The position numbers and the translations under genes were made by a program. The notes below the pieces were generated by a model. That model ran no database searches, had not been told where the DNA came from, and saw only the letters and a list, made by a program, of their open reading frames with translations. From NCBI GenBank assembly GCA_025094145.1, contig JALLLS010000005.1:62001-126000 (forward strand): a stretch of 64,000 bases of DNA. The letters are read 5' to 3'. Below are positions 36,600-47,904 of this stretch, one piece after another (position 1 is the stretch's first letter; every line of letters starts with the position of its first letter). Source of the stretch: Spinellus fusiger (Eukaryota; Mucoromycota; Mucoromycetes; Mucorales; Phycomycetaceae).

Positions 36600-38372
36600 T
36601 CAAACCTTCAGGTCCATTCATCCCATCACATTTCCATTAAATACACTTCACTTGATGTTATATTGGCCTGCCCTCTTTGTGATAAGAGTGGATTCAGCAA
36701 TAAAACAAAATTTAGAGGACATCTGAAAATTAAGCATTTTATTGATTATTCCCTGTTGAAATCTGGTAGACCCACTGGCAGTTCTACTGGTCAAAAATCA
36801 GCATTAACAGGTACCAACTATTCATGTCCTGTATGCACATCAATATTCCAAACCATTGAGCTGGTTGGTGTGCATTTAAAATCTCATCAATCAACAATCA
36901 CCAATACAAAAGATTCACAGGATAGGTTAGGACAAACACAATAACAAAAATAAAAAGTTTACTCTATTGACATCTTATAAATGATCTTATAGTAAAGAAT
37001 TAGAAGAAGACACTGACAGTGACAGTGAAGAATTAGACAGTGAAAATCAAGTAATCACCATCCCATCATCAGTGACAATTCCAGCTTCACACCTAGATAT
37101 TGATACAGAGAAAACAGTCATACATTGCCCATATGAAAATGCCATACTGTATGCCTGTCAACAAACAAATGACACTAGTAAAGATAAAATTAAGACAATA
37201 CATTTATTGGAAACTATGAACCTCAGACCATTTTCAATCTTTAATAATGGAGTGGAGCAAACCACCCTGGCACACCCCACTGTAATAAAAAGACATATCT
37301 CTGGAAACTCTCATATTGAACATATTCCCCTGAAGCAAACCTTTGATGCTATGGATTCTGAGGAAAGACTTTGTACCAACTGTTCTTTTGAAAACCCTCA
37401 TGTCATACACAATATGCTGGCAATGTCTCCTTATGTCAAATTATTACAAAGCAAAAATATGTCAAACTATCAGCTGAATACTGTGATTTACTCAACTATG
37501 ACTGGACTTTTTACCCCAAATGAAATATTTTGCTGCTCAGTTACTGGCTGGATCCATTATCAACAATGCAACCAACAATAAAACTATTATGGTCAACACC
37601 ATTGAAGTTTACAGCAGGAAGAAAATTGTTGATATACATTGAGAACCATTTGGAAAAAAAAAGCACAATGCCATCCCAACTTTATTACCACCTCCATGCA
37701 AGACTAGATACTCTGACGTATGGCCTACAACCCTAAATAGCCAATATGGACTGACACTGGTTATTGGCACTCAGACATTCAATGCTCTTATCACTTCTTC
37801 TATTTGATTGGACCAAACAACAAGACCAAGCATGGGTGGCGTAACAACAAACTTTAAACTACTTGGAGTTGATTCTTTGTCAGCAAGCATTTACTTGGAT
37901 AAAAAATTAATTGAGAAAGCAAAAAGTCTAGCTGAGAACATCAATGCAACATCAGTCAGCAACACTAACATTATAAATCAACTTCAACAGATAAGCACAA
38001 AGTTTGATAAACCATCATCATATTATTTATGCCAAGCCTCTGGACCCATCACCAAGTCCTACAAATACTATTCCTATTCAATCTACACTCTTTATAATTT
38101 TAATCATGGAAGAAATCCTGGGTTAAAGATATTTGCTAACACTGGGATATCTGTCCTCAAAAATAAAGATCAAGCTGTATTAAAAAGGCTCTGGTGGATG
38201 AATGTATATCAGGTGCTGTTGGGAAAGCAAAAAGCCTTTTGATTGACATGAATGCTCTCTTTGTGGATGGAGTACATAAGATTCCAATTATAGGAAATCA
38301 GAAACTGAATGACAGACTTGAAAACCTGGCCACTTGGTTACATTCTTATATTATTACTGCCAACAATTTATA
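36600..38372 (+). pseudogene. Unrecognised two-finger C2H2 protein, probably element-borne
   Basis: After an acceptor TTCAG near 36610 the reading frame gives two C2H2 fingers: CPLCDKSGFSNKTKFRGHL..H near 36672 and CPVCTSIFQTIELVGVHLKSH near 36827. An acidic Asp/Ser/Glu block follows an intron near 36925-37000. A long segment comes next (IHCPYENAILYACQQ..., RLCTNCSFENPHVIHNM..., FTPNEIFCCSVTGW). A C-terminal part from 37808 reads LGVDSLSASIYLDKKL, then NHGRNPGLKIFANTGISVLKNKD, then VDGVHKIPIIGNQKLNDRLE. Frameshifts near 37560-37600, 37736-37808 and 38180 break it. A second, partial, inverted copy lies at 45830-46353. I do not recognise the family. Confidence 0.55.
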
Positions 38373-40286
38373 ATGATAAAAATCTAATCTTTTAATTTAT
38401 TTGTATTATTATATTTTAATATCTATTAGAAATAATCTACATTTTGAATAAGGTCCTATATTTTAAATATCTTAATTGTTTTAAAATTAATATCTTTTTT
38501 TAGGTATTAATAGTTTCTAGAAACATCAACTATAAATTATTGATTCTATTTTCTTCTGAAATAAATCTTTATCTAAATCAATATTCCAATTTTAAAAAAT
38601 CTAAAATCTAATCTTTTAAAACGTTTCTTGGTAGTCTAGAAAATATTTGTCTAAAAAGATTATTATCTGTTATTAATAAATAGAAGCCATTTAATTAATT
38701 AATAATAGAATGATACAGAATAATTGTAAAAGATTAAATATTATATATAGAAAAGTAATTAATTTATAAAATAATTAATATAGTTATAGACATCTTTTTA
38801 AAGATCCTTATTTTATACTAGAGTTTTCCTATAATATAAAATAATTAATTGACATTGATAATAAATTCTTATTCTATTGTAATAACATTTATATAGAAAT
38901 ATATTAAAACAAAGAAAATATAGTATAAGTAAAAAATATATAGTATAAGTAAAAAATATATATAATAAAAATATATAGTATAAGTAAAATTCTGATCTTT
39001 TAGTAAAAACAATAAAGTCAATATCAAAATAATGATCTGGAATATTAAAGGTCATATTTATCCTACAATTAACAATAAAAATAATTTGTTTTGTAATATT
39101 AAGATCACATATCTTTAATATACTGGAAAGTATATGTTTTTTTAAATAATTTAAGGTTATTGTTAGAAGTAAATAAAAGTATATATAATAAAATAAAAGT
39201 GATAAATATTTGTATGTTTGGGCAAAGGGTTTATTCTTGAGACATACAGGATCTTAGGGAAAGGCTGGCTGCTCTTTTAAATGTAGGGGTTGGAGGGGCT
39301 TGTAAATGATATGGTAGGGAACTTGATTCTTTACAGCTGCAAGAACTATGGGTTGGTGGTTCTGGAAAAGGTGGTCTGAGAGCAAATCTAGAGAAGCACA
39401 AGAAGACTGAGAAAGGCAACCTTCCTAATGAAGAACCAACAAAAGGGACAAACAAAGAGGACAAACATGAATAAAACAAAACCAACAACTATACTTGACC
39501 TTGGGCCTAAACTACCTGTATTCAGAATCCAAGTATATAATGAACTTCTTGTTTTTTTATTGAAATATGGCATTTGCTATTTTATATAGTTTTTATCTGA
39601 AACCTTTCTTTACTTCTAGTCTTTTAGCAACTTCACTAGACCTCTCACTTTGTTACAGTCATTTATGCAAATAAGTGTTGTCTTTTCACCTATTCTACAT
39701 ATTCATAATTTAAAATAACATAAATAGGCTAGTCATTTTGTTTTATAAAATCATAATAAATATAAAAAAAAGCTAGATATATAAGAGAAATAAATAAAAT
39801 GTTTAACATTAAGATAAATGGATTAAATAAAGAAAAAGATAAAAGTTATAATCTGAAGAATATTATTGTAATCATGAAAACAACAGTAGCAGTCACAGAC
39901 CAATTATTAAGTTGTCTCCTTTCTACAATGTAATTCATAATTAAGACACTGCATATTATAGTCTACTGAACAGGCCATTATTTGACAAGCATCCTAAAAC
40001 AGTAATAGATCATATTCAGTACACAGCCACTTGTTTATTTATACTAAATAGACATGTCAAAATTGTTTTAATAAAAGTATTTTGTTTTGAGTCTGATTAA
40101 TTTTCTTTCAAATTTAATAAATATTAATATAATTAAAATGATTTCTTAATAATATCTACTAATGATATTAATAATTTTTACAAATATAAAAAAATATAAT
40201 TAAATAAAGTTTGTTGGTTATAATTAATGTTTATTAATATTAATAATTATTAATAATTAAAAGATTATCAAAAACTATATTTTTCA
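38373..40286. other. Very A+T-rich stretch containing repeat X copy 2
   Basis: Apart from repeat X (39231-39697) the DNA is almost all A/T with only short spurious ORFs; tandem TATAGTATAAGTAAAAA-like units occur at about 38926-38990. No gene seen. Confidence 0.6.
39231..39697 (-). repeat. Repeat family X, copy 2 (inverted)
   Basis: Reads on the minus strand from TAGAATAGG (39697) to a CCTAAGATCCTG-like end near 39250, matching copy 1 in inverted orientation with many substitutions. Copies 1 and 2 thus bracket 31.6-39.7 kb as an imperfect long inverted repeat. Confidence 0.6.
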
Positions 40287-40508
40287 AGAGGGATTATCTT
40301 ATTTAGAAAGTTTATCAGTCAATTTTATAATTGAGCTGGATATTAACAAAGTCAAAATATATAAAAACCTGTCATTTATTGACAGTCTAATTCTATAGTT
40401 TGATTTAAAGATAGCTGCTCAAGATTCTATAAATTAATTGAGTTATTATTACTATTGATTTATTGATAAAACTGATAGATGTTATGGGTTAATGATTGGA
40501 ATTAACTG
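40287..40508 (+). repeat. Repeat Y, copy 1
   Basis: A 222-bp segment from AGAGGGATTATCTTATTTAG to GGAATTAACTG, repeated in the same orientation at 46529-46751 with only scattered differences. Confidence 0.85.
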
Positions 40509-40718
40509 CTACCAATTGGTATGGCTATCTTATGATAGATAAATATATTTCATAATTAAAAATAAATTTATTAAAGATTTTATTGTTATAAAATTTTGAT
40601 CTATATAATATATAATTAAAAATTATTATAAAATTTTGATCAATATAATATATAATTAAAAATTGTTAGAAATTAAAAGAATATTTATAAGTAAAATATT
40701 TTTTTATTATAGTATGTA

Positions 40719-41244
40719 TGATTATTCAGACAAGTAGAAAATAACAAGACTGAACAAAGATAATTTTTATTAAGTAAAGAGTGGTTCATTATTTATACTT
40801 TTTGTGGGTGTTTATCCTTCAGTGGTATTCTACCTTTTGGTAGTTAATGATTAGTTTATGGCATAGCTTATTGATAGATGCAACTGTATGGTTGGTGTAG
40901 ATGATTTATCCTATGGTAGTTTATATAGGTGTAGCCTTATGGTTGGTTCATTGAATAAGCACACCATTATAGAGCCATCTATTATGTCTTCACCTTTGAT
41001 TGCCTTTGATAGGTCTTATTTAATTCACTAAGGATTTATAGATGAAGGCACCTTATTAAGTGTCCAATAATAATTTGAGCTTAGAAGGTTGATTTGTAGT
41101 TACAACCAATCAGTGAGATGATACAGAGATGTACTATGGTACTTGTGTGCACTCAAGCTTTCATAGAGTATTCTGAATGTCACAGCATACTACTCATGTT
41201 GACCAATTCATAAAGAATCTTTAGATTGAAGTTGGAACACAACA
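40719..41244 (-). repeat. LTR family a, copy 1 (sense minus)
   Basis: 526 bp from TGATTATTCAGAC to GAACACAACA on the plus strand. Read on the minus strand it runs TGTTG...AATCA with a TATA-type box (GTATAAATAATG) and an AATAAA word near its end, which sets the sense strand. No matching 5-bp flanks. It abuts the truncated 5' end of gypsy element 1. Confidence 0.75.
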
Positions 41245-44200
41245 AGGGACATATGAAGAGGAACTGCTGCCAAAGAATCAGTGACATTAGGCAATTTGAA
41301 GAAGAATATGAGAAGAAGCAGGGTTTTTGGCCCACACAACTGTAGACAGAGGGCAGTTGTGGACTATGGAGAATACCTCTGGAGATGAAATGGAAAGTGA
41401 TAGTGAGAGCACTAGTGAATATTATGATGCTGATAATAAAGAGAAGTTTGAACAGTACTTGGATGATGAGGATAGGAGACTAGAGACTTTTCTCTTACAA
41501 GGCCAAACTTTTGTTAAAGAAATCTATACAACAGGGAAAACAGACCTGCCTCTCTATGCTGCTGTGCACAATGGCCAACAAATCTTGGTAATGATTGACA
41601 ATGGTGCCAGTGCAAACTATGTATCACTGCAGGTAGCACACACAGCCCAGAAACTGACAAACATCAAAGGATGCTTGGTGGAAACTGCTGGAGGCCACAC
41701 AATTGTAATTGACCAGAAGGCACATCTGAATATCTCTCTTAATGGCCATGAAGACACCATCAAAGCATTTGTACTGCAGACAAAATTTGACTTAATCTTG
41801 GGAAGAACCTGGTTACTGCAGACATGACCTGTCCCAGATTGGCAAAATGATGCATGGACACTCCACAAGAGTAACCAAACTGTCAAGCTCTGGCCACACA
41901 AATCTCAAAATGGAACAACACACCTGAATTACATGATATCAGCCAAGCAGGTGGAGAAGCTGGCAAAAAGAGAGAATGCACAGTACTACCTGTTGCACCT
42001 CCAAGATACAACAGGCAAAGAAGAGGGGAAGACAATTGCCAGGCACTTGTCAAGGAATTTGGTGATGTGTTCCAAGATGGCCTACCAGGAATAACACCTA
42101 AAAGACAGATCAACCATGTAATCAACATGGGAGATGCAGAACCAATAAGTTGACCACCATTCAAAATGAGCCCATTAGAACTGGAAGAGCTGCAAAAACA
42201 GTTGGATGAACTACTGAAACTAGGCCTGATACAACCAAGTGCATCACCATGGGGAGCACATATTTTATTTGTAAAAAAGAAGGATGGCACTATGCATATG
42301 TGTGTGGACTACCAAGCCCTGAACAAGGTCACAGTCAGAAACAATCACCCACTCCCAAGAATTGATGAATGCCTTGAACAACTCAAAAGAGCAAAACACT
42401 TCACTAGTTTGGATCTGAGAAGTGGTTATCACTAAGTACAAATTGACCAGAAGATGTACCAAAGACAGCCTTCAACACACAATACAGACAGTATGAATTC
42501 CTTGTTTTACCTTTTGGTTTAACCAATGCACCTCCCACTTTCCAACAACTGATGAACAACGTCTTGGGCAATGCACTGGATAAATTTGCACTAGTATACC
42601 TGGATGATATACACATCTTCAGTAAAACACAACAAGAACATATGGAACATGTACAACAAGTACTCAAAAAACTGAGGGAGGCCAAACTAATTGCAAATCT
42701 GAAAAAATGCAAATTTAACAAAGACCAATTAACTTTTCTGGGTTTCTAAGTGCTGAAAGATGGAATACTACCATCCACAGATAAAATCAAGGTGTTGAAA
42801 GAATGAGAGCCACCAACAAACGTGCAGGAGGTATGACAGTTCATTGGCCTGGCACAATACTACCAAAGACTCATACCAGGGTTTGCAGGTATTGCAGCAC
42901 CTATCATGGACCTTACATGAGGAGTTGGACCAAAACGTAGACCCATTGTATGGACAGAAGAGTGCCAGAAGAGTTTTGAAATGCTCAAAGAAAAACTGAT
43001 GACTGCTCCTGTGTTATTGGCACCCAACATGGAAAAATCCTTCAAGATAGAAACAGACTCATCAGACTATGGTGTAGGTGCAGTGCTGTTATAAGAAGAC
43101 AATGATGGCCACTGGAAACCCTTGGCATTTGAATCAAAGAAACTATCACAAGCAGAACAATCCTACCCAGCACAAGAACAAGAGCTGCTAGGCATCATGC
43201 ATGCTCTACAGACATGGCAGTGCATGATAGAAGGAAGACCCTATGTGGTTTACACAGACCATCTCCCACTACAGTATTTCAGAAGTCAGACCAAACCTAC
43301 ACCACAACTAATTCAATGGATATCTGAGTTAGAGCTGTACAACCCTACCATCATGTACAAGCCTGGGAAAGAAAATGATGTACCCAATGTGCTATCAAGA
43401 CTGGAGAACCCAAAGGAGCCAGAAACAAAGACCATGGAGCCTGATTACTTATACATGTTGGCTCTGACTCACCCCTTGGACTGGCCAAGTTGTTACCTAA
43501 GCTCAGAAGAAGAATGGCCTGAGGAAAACAAAGCAAAACTACAGTTGGAGCACAAGAACTTTGTTGTGACAGAGGATACAGTGTACCAAAAGGTAGTTAT
43601 CAATGACCAAGAAACAGAAATTCAATATACCCCATACATACACTGTGCCAACTTAGTCAACAACCTTCATAATGCTTTTGGACATGCTGGGGAACTCACA
43701 GTATATGACTTGTTGAGTAAACGTTGGTGGTGGCCTAGTATGAAAAAACAGATACAAGAATGGTTGTTGAAATGCCCACAGTGCCAATTGGCTGCCAATG
43801 CTGACAAGAACATCCACCGCACACCAATGTCTCAATGGGATGTTCCTGCCCCCTTTTCCCAATGGCATTTGGATTTCATAGAAGAACTCCCAACCACTGT
43901 GGTGGGCAACAAATGGATCTTAGTAGCAGTAGACTATGCAACAAATTGGCCAATTGCAAGAGCTGTTCCTGCTGCCACTGGTGAAGCTATTGCAGTGTTT
44001 TTATACAAAGAAATAGTCATGCATTTTGGATGTCCTACCAAGATTGTAACAGACCAAGGTGCAAACTTCACTTCTCAAATTCTGGCATACTACACAAAGA
44101 AAATCAAGACTCATCACAAGCTCACATCCACATTCCATCCAAGAACAAATGGAAAACGTGAAAGACTTAATGGTGTCCTTAAGAAAATGCTTCAGAAGTA

Positions 44201-44815
44201 TGTGAATGGTGCCATACATTGATGGGATAAATATTTGAACACTGCCCTGTGGGCATGCCACATATGCAAGCACAGGACCACAAGATACAGCCCTTTCTTC
44301 CTAACCTATGGCCAAGAACCTTGTCTACCAGGGGATGTCCTAAGACCATTTATTGACACCCCAACATCCATAAGAGCCAAACCCACTGGCTTGTCTGCCT
44401 CACACCAAAGACTACTCAAGGCACAACAAGAAGCAAATGAAAGAACTATGGCTAACAGTAACTGGGATAAAGAACATTGGGATGCCATTGCAAAGCCCCA
44501 TACTTTCAATATTGGAGACCATGTCCTAATATGCCACAAACAATGCTTGGGTTTGGAGTATAACTGGAGAGGCCCTTATACTGTTGTGGAAAAAACAAAA
44601 GCACAAACATATACAAGCTGACCACATTCAAAGGCAAGCCATACAACTCCTGAGTGCATGCTGACAGACTCAAGGCCATGAAGTCTTCAGAAGTCACTGG
44701 AACTTGGTATAATCCCCTCAAAGCAAGACACTATGCTCAACTGGATTCCCATACTTGTACCAATGCTCAGGCCAACACAATGATTGAGGATGATCAAGCA
44801 TTTGGAGGGGGGTAT
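41245..44815 (+). pseudogene. Ty3/gypsy element 1, gag end plus pol (broken)
   Basis: Begins inside a gag zinc knuckle (KGHMKRNC). A protease follows with the site IDNGAS near 41598, where DSG would be usual. Reverse transcriptase comes next ([27 protein letters not shown], then YLDD near 42599), then RNase H (TDSSDYGVGAVL). Integrase has an HHCC finger (HNAFGHAGE...CPQC), catalytic Asp in HLDFIEELP, Asp in VTDQGANF and Glu in NGKRERLNG. In-frame stops or frameshifts occur at about 41826, 42150, 42433, 42748, 42918, 43093 and 44220. A purine tract (TGGAGGGGGGTAT, 44803-44815) precedes the 3' LTR. The 5' LTR and most of gag are missing. Confidence 0.85.
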
Positions 44816-45112
44816 TGTTGTAAGACTGCTTTCCAAAAATAGATGTTTTGTCATTTGTGTCCCTGAGCAACTAAAAAGGAAAATGATGAAAGGTAGTAGT
44901 GATGTGTGAGCAACACAGAATACTATAAAGCATTATGTCATTGACACTCTTGCAGCATATCAGCAAATGTATACCTGACATCATATCTTATAGTAGTAGA
45001 ATAGTAAGAGAAAATAAGTATAAAAGAGGTGTACATTTGAATGAATAAAGAGGAGAGTTTAACAACATGTTAACTGGCCAGATTCCTTTGATATCTAAGA
45101 TCAAAGACAACA
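44816..45112 (+). repeat. LTR family b, 3' LTR of gypsy element 1
   Basis: 297 bp, TGTTGTAAGAC to AAAGACAACA (TG...CA, terminal inverted TGTTGT/ACAACA), starting directly after the polypurine tract. Contains a TATAAAAGAG box near 45020. Its length and sequence differ from families a and c. Confidence 0.7.
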
Positions 45113-45292
45113 TCATAAACAATATATTTTATTGATAATACAATTTGATATTGAGGTATCCACAAAAGGAAAGAAAGATTTAGATACTTGCAAACCTTTG
45201 ATTTTAAACATAGTTCCATAAAAGGCAAGATTTTTTACATAAAGGGGATAGCATGTATCTGGTTAAAAGCCAGAAAATTTTCCTGGTGTGTA
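45113..45292 (-). mobile_element. CACTA-like terminus fragment (repeat Z)
   Basis: About 180 bp matching the right end of copy A (CAATATTTTATTGATAATA..., TTGCAAACCTTTGATT, TTCCATAAAAGGCAAGA) and closing AATTTTCCTGGTGTGTA, again followed by TAG (45293-45295). The left part of this element is gone; it starts where the gypsy 1 LTR ends. Confidence 0.65.
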
Positions 45293-45295
45293 TAG

Positions 45296-45829
45296 ACCTG
45301 TTTGTTTCCTGTACCCTACTTTGTATGTAGAAATATTCTATTCACACTCTTACTCTATACCCTCACACTTGCAAAAACATTTTCACATCCTTCACTTCTT
45401 GTTGCAACACAGTGTCAGTAGCCAGCCCCTCCAGGCCTACGTGCCTCCAAACTTATCCCAAGTGCCCAACATTACAACAGTAAGAAAAGATGACTGAAAA
45501 AGTTCATTTTATTTTGCCTCCATATTTACCAAATACTATAGCCAGTTATCTTAATCAAGTAATTTCAAATGCCATTAAAATACATGGGACCAAGAAAATA
45601 TATTATAAAACTAATAGTAACATTCCAGTCCATGTAAACAACATTAGTTGATTGATAAGATGAAAAATTGAAAATAAACTAATACTTTATTTTGGATCTA
45701 TCAGATGATGACAACAATCACAACAATAAAAAGCAAATACTAGGAGGAGGATTGAAGTGTAATAAAATGATAATCATTACAACAATAATAATAAATGCTT
45801 TTGGGAGGAGGGGGATCAAAGTCAATTTT
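45296..45829. other. No gene seen between repeat Z and inverted zinc-finger gene fragment
   Basis: Short ORF at 45288-45497 with no landmark; the rest is A+T-rich. Could hold the 3' flank of the inverted gene copy that follows. Confidence 0.4.
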
Positions 45830-46353
45830 TGAAATAGGCAAATAATTGTACAATGGCTGCTTCAGTAGAATTGTTGGCAGTAATGATATGAGGATGTAAC
45901 CAAGTGGCCAGGTTTTCAAGTCTGTCATTCAGTTTCTGATTTCCCATAATTGGAATCTTATGTACTCCATCCACAAAGAGAGATTCATGTCAATCAAAAG
46001 GCTTTTGCTTTCCCAACAGCACCTGATATACATTCATCCACCAGAGCCTTTTTTAATACAGCTTGATCTTTATTTTTGAGGACAGATATCTCAGTGTTAG
46101 CAAATATCTTTGACCCAGGATTTCTTCCATGATTAAAATTATAAAGAGTGTAGATTGAATAGGAATAGTATTTATAGGACTTGGTGATGGGTCCAGAGGC
46201 TTGGCATAAATAGTATGATGATGGTTTATCAAACTTTGTGCTTATCTGTTAAAGTTGATTTATGATGTTAGTGTTGCTGACTGATGTTGCATTGATGTTC
46301 TCAGCTAGACTTTTTGCTTTCTCAATAGATTCTTCATCCAAGTAAATGCTTTG
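45830..46353 (-). pseudogene. Inverted partial copy of the unknown C2H2 gene (C-terminal part)
   Basis: Minus strand: AGCATTTACTTGGATG... to the end of the gene, collinear with 37890-38370 at high identity, including NHGRNPG, the ISVLKNKD-equivalent and VDGVHKIPI. Its C-terminus runs a little further (ITANNSTEAAIVQLFAYFKN), so it shows the ancestral 3' end better than the 38-kb copy. Truncated at its 5' side by repeat X copy 3. Carries frameshifts. Confidence 0.75.
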
Positions 46354-46528
46354 TAGAATAGGCAGTGATATGACACCTGTTCACATGGATGGCTGTGGCA
46401 AAGTGAGATATATGAGTGTTGCTAAAATAAGCTAGAAGAAAGAAAGGTTTCAGATAGAAACAATATAAAATAGTAAATTCTACATTGCAAATAAAAAAAG
46501 AAGTCATCTTATATCTGGATTCTTACAG
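46354..46528 (+). repeat. Repeat family X, copy 3 (partial)
   Basis: Starts TAGAATAGGCAGTGATATGAC like copy 1 and stops after about 175 bp, where repeat Y copy 2 begins. Confidence 0.6.
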
Positions 46529-46751
46529 AGAGGGATTATCTTATTTAGAAAGTTTATCAGTCAATCTTATAATTGAGCTGGATATTAACAAAGTCAAAAA
46601 TATATAAAAACCTGTCATTTATTGACAGTCTAATTCTATAGTTTGATTTAGAGATAGCTGCTCAAGATTCTATAAATTAATTGGGTTATTATTACTGTTG
46701 ATTTATCAATGCAACTAATAGACGTTATGGGTTAATGATTGGAATTAACTG
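46529..46751 (+). repeat. Repeat Y, copy 2
   Basis: 223 bp, same orientation and nearly the same sequence as 40287-40508; ends AATTAACTG exactly where the LTR of gypsy element 2 starts. Confidence 0.85.
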
Positions 46752-47130
46752 TGTAAGGATCAGGGTTGGGGAAGAGGAAAGAAGCAGAGGTACTAGGTGT
46801 TGTGCATCAGGAACAGGTAGGAGAACAAAGGTAAGAGACAAGAGAAGACAAGGACAGAGTACAGGTAGAAAAAAGATATCAGAATATTGTTTTTATTTTA
46901 ACAATGAGTCAAGTATTTATACTAGAGTGTTCTATACTGCAATCTAATTCTATATTATTTAATAAAACAATCTAATGATTATAACAAAAGCCAAGACAAA
47001 GATAAGAGTGAAAGGAGAGAGACTTATAATAGTTGAGACAAATGGTGGACTAATGAGTTTGTCTGGGACAAGACCATTGGTGATGCCCAAATTACTTTCA
47101 TAATTTGCCAAGAACAAACTAGTCATTACA
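46752..47130 (-). repeat. LTR family c, 3' LTR of gypsy element 2
   Basis: On the minus strand TGTAATGACTAG to CTGATCCTTACA (379 bp, terminal TGTAA/TTACA), directly after the purine tract AAAGAGGGAGATAA (minus strand, about 47131-47145). AATAAA-type words lie near the minus-strand 3' side. Confidence 0.65.
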
Positions 47131-47904
47131 TTATCTCCCTCTTTAAGGGCAAGCTCTGCAAAGCCTTCTGGTGGGTAGTGACTGGTGGGGCTTATCAGGG
47201 TACTGGACATGGAAGGCTTGCATAGCTTCTTTTGCATTCCATAGGTTTCCAATGGGTTCCCAGGAGTTATTAGATAGATTGGGGTAACCTTCCCAGGAAA
47301 CAAGGTATTCAAGATGGTTTCTTTGGTAACAACTATCCAGGATCCTGTCTACCACAAAATGTTCTTTGCCTTAGATTACAATGGGTGGTGGGGGCTCAAT
47401 GACATGTCCTGGGATGTCCGGGAATTTGGGGTGAGTTTTGGGTGTCAACAGTCTAACATGGAAAACAGGGTGCACTTGCATTGAGTTTGGCAGATCCAGT
47501 TTATAAGCATGAGTTCCAACCCTTTTTACAATCTTGAAAGGTCCTAGATGTCAATGATCTAACTTGTCAGAGGGCCTTTGTGTTTTCAAGTTCCTTCTTA
47601 GCAGGTACACTTCATCACCAACAGCAAATTTGGGGGCCTTTTTGTGTTTTTGATTGTAGTAGTATTTCTGTTTGGTCTGGGCTAGCTTGATTTCCTTCTG
47701 GAGATCTTTGTGAATTTCTTTCAGGTGCTCACAGAGGGAATTGGCTACTGGATTAATACCAGGCAATGGGTTGGACAGAAATTTCAGGCAGGGGTGGAAA
47801 CCAAAGTTTGCATAGAAGGGTGACTGTTTTGTTGATGTACTCTGTGTGTTGTTATAGCTAAACTCTGCAAGAGGCAAAAATTCTTCCCAGTTATCTTGCT
47901 GGTA

